A stretch of 39,999 nucleotides of DNA from an uncultured Pelagibacteraceae bacterium. GTDB lineage: Bacteria; Pseudomonadota; Alphaproteobacteria; Pelagibacterales; Pelagibacteraceae. Below the pieces are notes generated by a model. It worked only from the letters and a program-made list of their open reading frames with translations. It ran no database searches and was not told where the DNA came from. Below are positions 16,803 through 25,400 of this stretch, piece after piece. Position 1 is the first letter of the stretch. Every line of letters begins with the position of its first letter. The DNA lies in contig CACGBZ010000010.1 in NCBI GenBank assembly GCA_902571425.1, forward strand, positions 1 to 39,999. The letters are read 5' to 3'. The position numbers were made by a program, and so were the translations under genes.

Positions 16803-16831
16803 TTGACTTTATATTTTTAGCCTGTTAAAAG
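16803..16831 (+). promoter_or_regulatory. probable promoter of the rightward cluster
   Basis: TTGACT at 16803-16808 and TAAAAG at 16826-16831 are 17 bp apart. The start of transcription would fall close to the ATG at 16838, giving a message with little or no leader. A small hairpin AGCCT-GTTAAA-AGGCT (16819-16834) overlaps the -10 region. Confidence 0.4.
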
Positions 16832-16837
16832 GCTTTT

Positions 16838-17242
16838 ATGAGCGATTTTAAAGATAAAAAAACAAAGAAAAATAAAAGCAAGATTTTAGAGTTCAAAACC
16901 AAGTCATTAAAAGAGCAAAAAATAGAAACTAACCAAGATATTTGGAACAAAATGGATTCTTACGCCAAAGAACTTGTTGAGGCGTTTGATGAGAAAACAA
17001 ATCGAGAAAATATCGACAGGGATCATTGCTTATATTTGTTTCATTACAGGTTAATGCAAAAAATGATGATTAAAATGAGTTATCCAGCTTTTAAATATTA
17101 TACGAGATCAGTTTCAAGACAATTATTAGAACACCATAAAGAATTTATGAATTCATTAGATGAATGGACATCTACATCTGATGATGGACAAGACGACTTC
17201 GGAAGAAGAATAGAGGCTAATAAAAATAAAACGTTAAACTAA
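16838..17242 (+). CDS. hypothetical protein, first gene of the ATPase-peptidase cluster
   Basis: A 134-residue soluble protein with no recognised family. A basic, lysine-rich N-terminus (residues 1-27) is followed by a helical part with aromatic residues (DIWNKMDSYAKELVEAF, RDHCLYLFHYRLMQKMMIKM, KYYTRSVSRQLLEHHKEF) and an acidic Asp-rich stretch near residue 117 (TSDDGQDDFG). It is separated from the WGR gene by almost nothing and should be co-transcribed with it. The basic tail and its place as promoter-proximal gene next to paired palindromes make an autoregulator imaginable, but no helix-turn-helix is evident. Confidence 0.65.
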   Translation: MSDFKDKKTKKNKSKILEFKTKSLKEQKIETNQDIWNKMDSYAKELVEAFDEKTNRENIDRDHCLYLFHYRLMQKMMIKMSYPAFKYYTRSVSRQLLEHHKEFMNSLDEWTSTSDDGQDDFGRRIEANKNKTLN

Positions 17243-17257
17243 ATGAAAGGGAAAAAT

Positions 17258-17470
17258 ATGAGACATTTTGAATATAAAGATTTAGGAACGAATTCACATA
17301 AGTTTTGGGAAATCAGCCTAAATGCAAATAAGGTTTTGGTAAAATACGGAAGAATAGGTATCCAAAATCCAGCTGAAAATGAAAAAAGTTTTGCTACTAA
17401 AGATCAGGCAAAAAAATATTGTGAAAAGAAAATAAGAGAGAAAACTTCGAAAGGATATGTAGAAAATTAA
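17258..17470 (+). CDS. stand-alone WGR domain protein
   Basis: A 70-residue protein that is nearly all one WGR domain: FWEISLNANKVLVKYGRIG contains the W-x-x-x-L and the Y-G-R-I-G (WGR) signature, and KSFATKDQAKKYCEKKIREK is the usual C-terminal helix. WGR domains bind nucleic acid ends or partner proteins and occur in PARPs and in bacterial R-M and defence loci. An in-frame ATG at 17243 would add five residues, but AAAGGGA just after it is well placed as ribosome binding site for the ATG at 17258. It lies between two unknown genes, in the same operon as the ATPase-peptidase. Confidence 0.85.
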   Translation: MRHFEYKDLGTNSHKFWEISLNANKVLVKYGRIGIQNPAENEKSFATKDQAKKYCEKKIREKTSKGYVEN

Positions 17471-17473
17471 AAT

Positions 17474-17785
17474 ATGAACAAAAATTTTAAATATATTTTG
17501 GAAGAAAGATTACAGTATATGCTAACTTGGCAAAAAGAGTGTTTAGAATATTTTAAACACCAACAAATTCAAGAAAAAGCAAAATTAAAATACTATCAAG
17601 ATAGAAAACTAGAAAGTTTGTTTTGTGATATTTACTATTTTCCAATTAATGTTTTAAGATTTTTGAAAAGGCAAAGACAAAAAAGAACATTTATAAAAGG
17701 ATGTACTGAAATAGAAGTTCTAAGAGAGGAAATTGACAAGATTGATAATATAAAAAAAATAGGAGGAAATAATGGACAATATTAA
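17474..17785 (+). CDS. hypothetical helical protein
   Basis: A 103-residue protein starting 3 nt after the WGR stop. It is rich in Lys, Gln, Tyr and Glu and predicted to be helical (RLQYMLTWQKECLEYFKHQQ, KLKYYQDRKLESLF), with a short semi-hydrophobic CDIYYFPINVLRFLK in the middle, too short and polar to be a sure membrane segment. The C-terminus is written in DNA that also holds the AGGAGG ribosome binding site (17761-17766) and start of the next gene; the overlap is 14 nt. No family is recognised. Confidence 0.6.
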   Translation: MNKNFKYILEERLQYMLTWQKECLEYFKHQQIQEKAKLKYYQDRKLESLFCDIYYFPINVLRFLKRQRQKRTFIKGCTEIEVLREEIDKIDNIKKIGGNNGQY

Positions 17786-19364
17786 AAAGTTAAAAGACAT
17801 AATTTTAGAACTTAATGAAGTAGATGAAGCCGAGCATGTTAAGTCAATCACCAGCAGCGTAACAACATCTTGGGGTGAAGAGGTCTGGGATCATGAGAAG
17901 ATATCTAGAGATATTTTACAAAACGCTAGGGATGGTGTTGTTTCAGCAAAAATGGATATAGATCAAATTAAAATCACAACAGATAATGATTTAATTAAAG
18001 TATATGCTCCAAATGAATATTGTTTAGAAAAACTATATTATATTGGCTCATCTAAGACCGAACAAGAAAATATGATTGGTGCACATGGTGAAGGTGTGAA
18101 GAAGTGTCTATCAGATATGGCTAGGATGGGAATTACAAATCCAATAATGATTTCTGGAGATCAATGTCTGATAGTTTCTGTTGGTAAAGAGGTTCCAGGC
18201 ACAGATGGACTAAGAGCTTTAGTATATAATTATTTTAAAATTAATAAGTTAAAAGGAAATTACTTTATTATTAATACATTAGATAAAAAACTTAAAAAGG
18301 CTTTTGAATTTGGGCTAAGAAACTTTTTTTATTCTTCAAACCCATTAATTGGAGAAGTGTTACACTCATATAATGATATTACAATTTACAAATCAAAAAC
18401 TAAAGATGGGTTTGGTTTTTATAAAGGTTTGAAGAGAGTTGATATTAAAGGAATTCCAGTAATCATTTCTATTGATAAGAAATATGCTGCATTAGAAAAA
18501 AAAGTAAAAATAGATCGAGATCGTCAAGCATTTGATGCAAAATTACAAAGCACATTTTATTCGATATTTGCAAGGAGCGGTTTTTATTATGCTGCAATGG
18601 AGAATAACCCTGCAATAAGATTTATTTTAGAAAGTTCGAAAGAAATTTGGTCTAAAGGACATTTACTATTAAGTGCTTTAGCCTCAGCTACTTATGGTCG
18701 ATTAAAGGATGATAAATCTTTAAAAGATTTGTTTGGCAACGAATATTTAAGTGAAAGTAGATACAATTACTCACGAGAAATTTCTTATCATGATTGGTTT
18801 TCTACTAAAACACAAAATTATATTAGAAGCCGTGATAACAAAATGAAAAAAAATAATAAGATAATGCTTCCGAGTTATTTCAATAATTTTGGGGTTATGA
18901 GTTCATTAGAGAGTTTTATAAGATCTAAAGCCAATGCAGAAAAAAGAATAAAGAATAAAAAAACTGCAGACTTAACACCAAAAGAACAAGAAGCTGTTAA
19001 TTTTTGTTTTGAGGCAGCTAAGGGTGTAAGTCCTGCTTTTGCAAAACTTTTTAATAATGAATATGATGATGATGAGTCTTTATATAATTTAAAGTTTAAA
19101 AAAATATTTTGCAAAGAATTACTAGGGGAAATAAAAAATAATTCTGACTATAATTCTAAGACAGTATATTTACATGCTGATTTATTTAAGCAAAGTTTTG
19201 GAAAAATGTTCTCCGTATTTTTGCATGAGCTTAGCCACGCTACAGGTAATGACGATGGTTCTAGAGAATTCTCTGACTGTTTAACTTACTTGATATCTGC
19301 TTGTATTGATAATAATGCCGTTGTCAGCAAGTATTCTAAACAATGGAACAAATTTACTAACTAG
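17772..19364 (+). CDS. GHKL-type ATPase fused to HExxH metallopeptidase
   Basis: The 530-residue product joins two modules not usually seen together. The N-terminal part resembles GHKL ATPases (HSP90/MutL/histidine kinase fold). The N box is ISRDILQNARDG with Asp47, Asn51 and Asp54, where the usual catalytic Glu is Asp. A glycine-rich G2-like MIGAHGEGVKKCL lies at 101-113. The DxGxG box is not recognisable. KVKIDRDRQAF near 245-254 may belong to the transducer domain. The C-terminal part carries FLHELSHATGNDDGSREF: His485, Glu486 and His489 form a zinc HExxH, with Gly492 and Asp494 or Asp495 downstream as in HExxHxxGxxD enzymes. No signal peptide or membrane segment is seen, so it should be cytosolic. 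AGGAGG at 17761-17766 gives a strong start at 17772. A sensor ATPase controlling a protease is the simplest model (inference). Confidence 0.8.
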   Translation: MDNIKKLKDIILELNEVDEAEHVKSITSSVTTSWGEEVWDHEKISRDILQNARDGVVSAKMDIDQIKITTDNDLIKVYAPNEYCLEKLYYIGSSKTEQENMIGAHGEGVKKCLSDMARMGITNPIMISGDQCLIVSVGKEVPGTDGLRALVYNYFKINKLKGNYFIINTLDKKLKKAFEFGLRNFFYSSNPLIGEVLHSYNDITIYKSKTKDGFGFYKGLKRVDIKGIPVIISIDKKYAALEKKVKIDRDRQAFDAKLQSTFYSIFARSGFYYAAMENNPAIRFILESSKEIWSKGHLLLSALASATYGRLKDDKSLKDLFGNEYLSESRYNYSREISYHDWFSTKTQNYIRSRDNKMKKNNKIMLPSYFNNFGVMSSLESFIRSKANAEKRIKNKKTADLTPKEQEAVNFCFEAAKGVSPAFAKLFNNEYDDDESLYNLKFKKIFCKELLGEIKNNSDYNSKTVYLHADLFKQSFGKMFSVFLHELSHATGNDDGSREFSDCLTYLISACIDNNAVVSKYSKQWNKFTN

Positions 19365-19378
19365 GATATAAATAATTT

Positions 19379-20512
19379 ATGATAATTTCACTTATAATTT
19401 CTGTTATTGTATTATCTTTAACTGTTGCAGCACTATTGTTATTTTTTTATTATTCTCATAAAAAAAACAGTTCTATTGACCCTAATAGTCCTGAGATATT
19501 AAATCTTAAAAATGAAAATGACAGGTTAGTAGATAAAATTAATCTTACTGAAAAATATTTATCAGATTTAAAAAAAGATAAAGAGCAATTAGCATTAGAT
19601 AGAAAAAGTGTTGAAGACTTTAAAGACCAGAGTAATCTCATACTTAATGAACATAAAAATCAGCATTCAATCTTTAAAAACTTTCATGAAAAATTAGTTG
19701 GTGATGCTAAATATCAAGGCCGATTTAATGAAAAGAAACTTAGAAAATTGCTTGAAAAAAATGGATTAAGTGAAGAAGATGGTGATTTTGATGAACGAAA
19801 AGGGCATACTCTTACAGACCTAGAGACTGGTAATAAAAAAACAGTTAATCCAGACTTTATTATAAATATAAAAGGACCAGTAGCTGATCATATAATTATT
19901 GATTGCAAGGTTTCTTTGAAGAGTTTCCAGGACTTTACTAATGCTAAAGATGAAGTTTCAAGAGAACTACATTTAAAGAAACATATAGAATCTGTAAAAA
20001 CACATATCGAGCAATTGTCTGGTAAAGATTACTTGAAAATTCATAATTTAAATTCTTATCAATATGTGGTTTTATTTTTACCGTTCGATAGTTGTTATTT
20101 GAGTATTCTTGAAAAGTCAGATGATATTTTAGACTTATGCTTTGAAAAAAATATTATGTTAGCTGGGCCAATAAGCATAATGAGTTTAATTTCTACTATT
20201 ACTTCTATTAAAAATCAGGAAAAACAAATATCCCAAATAGATACAATTATTGGAAAAGCTGAAGATATTTTTAATAAATATAATACTCTTAAAAAAAGTT
20301 TAAAAATATTAATATCAAGTCATAATACTCATGCAAAATCTTTAACAGAGGTAGTCCATACCAGCTATGGTTCAAGTCAAGGTTTAGAATCTAAAATAAT
20401 AAAATTAAAAGATGATCATGGACTAGATGTAAATCAGCTAGTTAAAACTGATGATAAAGATAAAATGGTTAATTTTGTCGAGGACCCTGAAGATATTAAT
20501 AAACCAAATTAA
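19379..20512 (+). CDS. rmuC: RmuC-like membrane-anchored nuclease
   Basis: The 377-residue product has one N-terminal membrane helix (residues about 2-25), a coiled coil (about 38-105) and a PD-(D/E)XK-type core. In the core QGRFNEKKLRKLLEKNG holds Glu118 and Glu126, VNPDFIINIKG holds Asp159, and IIDCKVSLKSFQDF holds Asp175 and Lys177. LHLKKHIESVKTHIEQLSGKDY and FLPFDSCYLSILE are further RmuC signatures. RmuC proteins limit recombination at inverted repeats, and related proteins occur in defence loci. It starts 14 nt after the ATPase-peptidase gene on the same strand. Residues CK in place of the usual SK, and a shortened C-terminus, suggest a divergent member; the gene symbol is a family label. 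Confidence 0.85.
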   Translation: MIISLIISVIVLSLTVAALLLFFYYSHKKNSSIDPNSPEILNLKNENDRLVDKINLTEKYLSDLKKDKEQLALDRKSVEDFKDQSNLILNEHKNQHSIFKNFHEKLVGDAKYQGRFNEKKLRKLLEKNGLSEEDGDFDERKGHTLTDLETGNKKTVNPDFIINIKGPVADHIIIDCKVSLKSFQDFTNAKDEVSRELHLKKHIESVKTHIEQLSGKDYLKIHNLNSYQYVVLFLPFDSCYLSILEKSDDILDLCFEKNIMLAGPISIMSLISTITSIKNQEKQISQIDTIIGKAEDIFNKYNTLKKSLKILISSHNTHAKSLTEVVHTSYGSSQGLESKIIKLKDDHGLDVNQLVKTDDKDKMVNFVEDPEDINKPN

Positions 20513-20527
20513 AATTAAGGAGGTTAA

Positions 20528-21106
20528 ATGAGTCAAAAAAATAGTAATCCATATGATTTAAAAACTAAAAAAGATGAGGGCTATTTATATGAGGAAAAGC
20601 CTAATGGTTATTTAGATGCTGATGAATTGATTAATTTTCTTAATAGAAGAAAAATTTTAATTGATAGGGCAGATAACCTCCCAAGATTTGCAAATAATAA
20701 TAATATCATTATGGCAAAATTAAAAAGGGCTGGGAAAGAAGGTTCAACACCAACGATATATAAAATTCCTACAGACACTAAAATTGAAGAAATACTAACA
20801 TCTATGAAAAATAACAATAACTCTTTGTTAGGAAGAAAAATTTTAGAACAAAAAAAAGAAAAAATATTAGAAATTTTTGACAAAGCTCCAAGTGCAGCAG
20901 AATATCAAAAAAGGATAGAGGCAGCTGTGGGTGAAAAAGATAAATCAAAAATAAGAGATGAAAAAAACAGTAAATGTGAAACTAAAACTAGTATTGCAAG
21001 AAAAGTTGCAGAGTCATTAGGAGTAAATTGTAATCGAAAATTAGTTCAAAGTGTATTAACTGCTAGGCGATCTTCTAAACTAGATAAATTAAATAAGATT
21101 ACTTAA
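20528..21106 (+). CDS. hypothetical protein, last gene of the ATPase-peptidase cluster
   Basis: A 192-residue soluble protein with no recognised family. A strong AAGGAGG ribosome binding site (20517-20523) precedes the ATG by 4 nt. The N-terminal part (GYLDADELINFLNRRKILI, ADNLPRFANNNNIIMAKLKR) looks like a small helical domain, perhaps DNA-binding. The middle is charged and coiled. The C-terminal part, SIARKVAESLGVNCNRKLVQ followed by SVLTARRSS, resembles a helix-turn-helix-like end. It lies 15 nt after the RmuC-like gene. A role as regulator or specificity factor of the cluster is possible but unproven. Confidence 0.6.
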   Translation: MSQKNSNPYDLKTKKDEGYLYEEKPNGYLDADELINFLNRRKILIDRADNLPRFANNNNIIMAKLKRAGKEGSTPTIYKIPTDTKIEEILTSMKNNNNSLLGRKILEQKKEKILEIFDKAPSAAEYQKRIEAAVGEKDKSKIRDEKNSKCETKTSIARKVAESLGVNCNRKLVQSVLTARRSSKLDKLNKIT

Positions 21107-21135
21107 AGAAAAAAAATAAATTTTAATTTTTCTTT
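21105..21135. terminator. possible bidirectional AT-only terminator
   Basis: AAAGAAAAA at 21105-21113 can pair with TTTTTCTTT at 21127-21135, between the converging ends of the rightward cluster and the RecB-like gene. It gives A and T runs on both strands. The stem is weak, so this is tentative. Confidence 0.3.
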
Positions 21136-21899
21136 TTAATAAATTCAAAAAATTTATGCATGTATTTGCAAAGCTCACAATCATTAGTAGCTGCTGGAAT
21201 TTTATTCGTTTCTAAAAAGTTTTTGATTTCTATAATAGTATCTTCGACCCAATTAAAGTCTCTCATTTCATAGGGAATTAATGCATACTCAAAGTCTAGT
21301 TTATTATTGAATGTTTCTTGCTCTAAAGTAGCATTTACATATAAAAAATAACTTGTTTGATGAATATCGAGACCTAACTTTGATAAAATCCAGGCATAAA
21401 TTTCAGCCTGTCTTTTATAACCAATCAAATAAGGTGCATCAAAGTTTTTTAATCTTTCAAAATTTTCAGTATGTGTTGATTTATAATCAACTATGTGGAT
21501 TTTTTTACTTTCATTATCTTCCCAAAGATCGTCTACAGATCCAGCTACAACTATATTTGTATCTTTATGGTGATACCTTGCAGCTTTAAAAGGTTCTCTC
21601 CATACATCTAATTCTGGATGACTATACGGAATAGCATCAATATTACATTCTTCTAAATACTTTGTTTTTTCTTTCTTTTTTCGAGCAATATCGTGTTCAA
21701 CTTTTAATAAATAATCAATACGAGAATTTAAATTGTAAGGGAAGGGTTTTGGGCCTTTGATCCCTAGCCGCATATCTAGATAGGCACATCTTTTACATTT
21801 TAAGTATAGATCTATCTTAGAACGAGACATGATAAATGGTTTGTCTGATTCGGGATTATATTTAGACGACCAAGAAAAATTTTTATCTGCAACAAACAT
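21123..21899 (-). CDS. RecB/Cas4-like PD-(D/E)XK nuclease
   Basis: The 258-residue product has the RecB-family order: SRSKIDLYLKCKRCAY with Cys35 and Cys38, VVAGSVDDLWE with the metal-binding Asp, IHIVDYKST with Asp138 and Lys140, and the QxxxY motif KRQAEIYAW (Gln164, Tyr168). The C-terminal NDCELCKYMHKF adds Cys241 and Cys244. Four cysteines bracketing the fold could hold an iron-sulfur cluster, though Cas4 and AddB have one N-terminal and three C-terminal cysteines rather than two and two. It stands alone on the minus strand between two rightward units. The start at 21899 is the first ATG of the frame; MSRSKIDLYL at residue 24 is also possible. Confidence 0.85.
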   Translation of the reverse strand: MFVADKNFSWSSKYNPESDKPFIMSRSKIDLYLKCKRCAYLDMRLGIKGPKPFPYNLNSRIDYLLKVEHDIARKKKEKTKYLEECNIDAIPYSHPELDVWREPFKAARYHHKDTNIVVAGSVDDLWEDNESKKIHIVDYKSTHTENFERLKNFDAPYLIGYKRQAEIYAWILSKLGLDIHQTSYFLYVNATLEQETFNNKLDFEYALIPYEMRDFNWVEDTIIEIKNFLETNKIPAATNDCELCKYMHKFFEFIKKKN

Positions 21900-21980
21900 A
21901 TAAATTACTTATATCAAAAATAAAGAAACAATCGACATGAATAAAAATTAAACAATTTGAAATAAAACAATTATCTTAAT

Positions 21981-22008
21981 TGACAAACTAATTTTAAAAA
22001 TTTATTAA
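21981..22008 (+). promoter_or_regulatory. promoter of the thioredoxin gene
   Basis: TTGACA at 21981-21986 is a perfect -35 hexamer, and TATTAA at about 22003-22008 follows at 16 bp. Transcription would begin around 22015, the A of the ATG, so the message may be leaderless. No ribosome binding site is visible. Confidence 0.5.
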
Positions 22009-22014
22009 CTAATT

Positions 22015-22338
22015 ATGATTCATACATTTCAAGATTCAGATTGGGAAGATAAAATATCTAAAGAAGAAATAGTTTGCGTACAATTCTCAGCGTCGTGGTG
22101 CGCACCTTGTAGACAATTATCTCCTGTGCTTGAACAACTTAGTGAAAATTATTCATCGTGTAAATTTTATTATGGCGATGTAGAAGAGGGCGCCATAAAC
22201 ACCGGTAGTGCTATGGGAATCAGAGGTGTGCCTTCTACTATTATATTTCGTAAAGGCGTGGAGGTCGATAGACTTGTTGGTTTTCCTGGGCCCGCTAAGG
22301 TAAAAGAGTTTTTGGACAATTCAATTTCCAGTAACTAG
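22015..22338 (+). CDS. thioredoxin-fold protein with WCAPC active site
   Basis: A 107-residue cytosolic thioredoxin. FSASWCAPCRQLSPVLEQL holds the redox Cys29 and Cys32 (sequence CAPC rather than the CGPC of housekeeping thioredoxin 1), and GIRGVPSTIIF supplies the cis-proline. FPGPAKVKEFLDN is the last helix. It is a single-gene unit between two nuclease genes, with its own promoter. It could be a general reductase, or could serve the neighbouring cysteine-rich nucleases; the sequence alone does not decide. It could also simply be core genome stranded inside the island. Confidence 0.93.
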   Translation: MIHTFQDSDWEDKISKEEIVCVQFSASWCAPCRQLSPVLEQLSENYSSCKFYYGDVEEGAINTGSAMGIRGVPSTIIFRKGVEVDRLVGFPGPAKVKEFLDNSISSN

Positions 22339-22422
22339 TTTGTAACTGTATTTAATAGAAAAGATTTTATTTAAGTAAAAATTAAAATATTTACAATCAA
22401 TTAAATAAAATAGAAACAAAAA

Positions 22423-25400
22423 GTGAATAAAAATTTTTACTCGCCAACAATGCTTACAAGATTTGTTAATTGTAAGCATATAATTACAAACGAATTTAAT
22501 GAAAAAACATTAAATTTGAAGCGAACCGAGAAAACAATTTCTGACAAATTAAGATTAGAAAAAGGTTTAATTCATGAATTAAACTATTTTAAAGAACTAA
22601 GTAAAAAATATAAAAAAATAAAAAATATTAAGGATTTAAAGAGCTTATCTAAAAAAGAAAAAATCAAAGAAACTATTAAAGCTTTAAAACAAGGATATGA
22701 ATTAGTTTATGGGGGATGGTTAGAGTCCGATAATGGTAAGTGGAGTGGAGAGTTAGATTTTTTAGAAATTAATAAAGATTTAAAATCTAATTTAGGCAAT
22801 TGGAGTTATGAAGTTACTGATACTAAAAATTCTGCAAGTGTAAAAGGGGACCACGTTTATCAAGTAGGTCTATATTGCTTTTTATTGAAAGAGACCCAAG
22901 GAATATTACCAAATAATTTTTATATTTTATTAAAAGACAAAAGTAAGCAAGCAATTAAACTTAGAGAAGTTTATGATACTTTTTTATTACATAAAAATTC
23001 TTATGAAAACTTTATTTCAAATGAATTAAATAAAACTCAATCAGAAAAATGTGGATTTTGTACTTTTTGTGATTGGCAAGAAGTCTGTGAAGGAGAGTGG
23101 ATTAAGAATAGACATTTGAATCAAGTTTTAGGCAATAATAAAAAAAATACCAAAAAACTTAATAAAGTAGGGATAAATAATTATGATGAGTTAGCTAAAT
23201 TAGATCCAAAAAAAAAAATAGAAGGACTAAGAGAAGAGGCAAAGATCAAAATAATAAAACAAGCAAAATTACAAATAGAGGCTGAAAAAAAGGGGTATCC
23301 AATATTTAATATTAATGAAGAAAATCTATATTTAAAAAAAGGTTTTAATTTATTACCTCAACCCTCAGAATGTGACCTGTTCTTTGATATAGAGTCGGTC
23401 CAAGACCATGTATTTTCCGGAAAGCTAGAATACCTCTTTGGACTGTTTTATGAGGAGGATGGAAAGAAAATATTCAAACCTTTCTGGGGTCATAACAGGC
23501 ATGAGGAAAAACAAAGTGTTATAGATTTTTTTTTATTTACCAATAATCATTTTAAAAAATATCCTAATGCTAAAATTTATCATTACGCGTCATATGAGAT
23601 TACAGCTCTTGAGCGTTTGACCTCTTTGCATAAAGTACATGGAGTTGATTATGATCATTATCTAAATCTTGAGCGGTTTGTTGATCTATTTAGAGTAGTC
23701 AAACAAGCAATATATGTATCTCAAAAAAGTTATTCAATTAAAGAAATCGAAAAATATTATTCATTTGAAAGAAGCGGGGATGTAAGAAAAGGTGATGTTT
23801 CCGAGGAGTATTATATTCAATGGATGGAGACAAAAGATAAAAAACTTTTAAACGAAATTGAAGAATATAATAAGCAAGACTGTATAAGTACTTTTAAGTT
23901 AAGAAACTGGTTATTAAAAATAAAACCAGAAGATACCAAATGGCATGTTCCTGAAAAGGAACATATTGAACTTAGACCTTTTGAGGAATTATTGTTGACG
24001 TACCAAAAAAAATTTAATGAATCAAAGTTGAAAGATCAACCAATAGTTAAATTACTTTCAGACATAACAGGATATTACTCTCGAGAAATGAAACCTTCTT
24101 GGAGAGAATTTTTTGACAGAAAACATTTGTCCCACGAAGAGTTAATTGATGAAAATGAGTGTATAGGAAATATGAAATTAGTTTCACAATTTCAAGATAA
24201 GAGAAGTTTTGAGTATAAGTTTTTGTTCCCACCGCAAGAATATAAATTAAAGAAAGGAGATGGAGTCATTATTGCTAATAATAACGATCCAGATAGAGAT
24301 GATAGTGCTGGTACAATTAAAGACTTAGATCAAGTTAATAGATCTATAGTATTGAGAAAAGGCATTTCAAAAGAAAAAAAACAACTTCCAAAAACTTTAT
24401 CAATCGGTAAGAAGTTAATGCAACACTCGCTCTTTGATAAATTAAATAAAAATATATACGACTTTTGTGAAAATATTTTAGAAAATAAAAAAGGTTATGA
24501 TGCTTTAAAAAGTTTTCTTAATAGAGATATACCAAATATAAAAGGTCTAAAATCAGGTGATAAAATTATTAAATCTGAAAATTTTGTTAAAGAAATTCCT
24601 GATATAATTTCAAGATTAAATTCAAGCTACGTATTTTTACAGGGGCCTCCAGGAACTGGAAAAACATTTCATAGTGCTAATGCTATAGTTGAATTATTAA
24701 AAAAAAATAAAAAAATTGCTGTAACTGCAAACTCTCACAAAGTAATTCACAACCTATTAGAAAGAGTAGAAAATATAGCAACTAAGCAAAAGTTTCTTTT
24801 TAAAGGCCTTAAAAAAGGCAATCCAAATGATGGGGATAGCTTTTATGATGGAAAACTAATTAAAACAGAGAGCAACGAAAAGAAATATATTGACGGATTA
24901 AAAGATAACAAAATTCTACTTTATTCAGGGACAAAATATCATTTATCTTCATGGTATTATCGAAGCAAAATTGATTATCTCTTTATAGACGAGGCAAGCC
25001 AGTTTTCTTTAGCAGATTTAATTGCACTAGGTGGGATTACAAAGAATATTGTATTAGTTGGTGATCAACTTCAACTTGGGCAGCCGACGCAGGGGAGCCA
25101 TCCAAATTTGTCTGGATATTCAGTTTTAGATTATTTACTTGAAGGAAAAGATACAGTGCCTGCTAATATGGGCATATTTTTAACAAGAACATATAGAATG
25201 CATCCTAACATTAATGTTTTTATATCTGAAAATTTTTATGAGAATAAACTTTTAACTGATATTTCGGCGGAAAGTAGAAAAGTAAATTATCCTAAAAATT
25301 TTTTTATAAATAATGATGGTATTCATACTATTTTAATGGATCACACTGATTGTAGTCAAACAAGTGAGGCAGAATTTAAAAAAATAGATGAAATTATTAA

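Noticed and set aside
16819..16837. Hairpin AGCCT/AGGCT plus T run as a terminator
   Set aside because: It lies between divergent genes directly before an ATG, with nothing upstream on that strand to terminate.
17243..17257. Start of the WGR gene at 17243
   Set aside because: It abuts the previous stop without room for a ribosome binding site, while AAAGGGA is well placed for the ATG at 17258.
21123..21899. Cas4 of a CRISPR system
   Set aside because: No repeat-spacer array or cas1/cas2 is present; the cysteine layout also differs.
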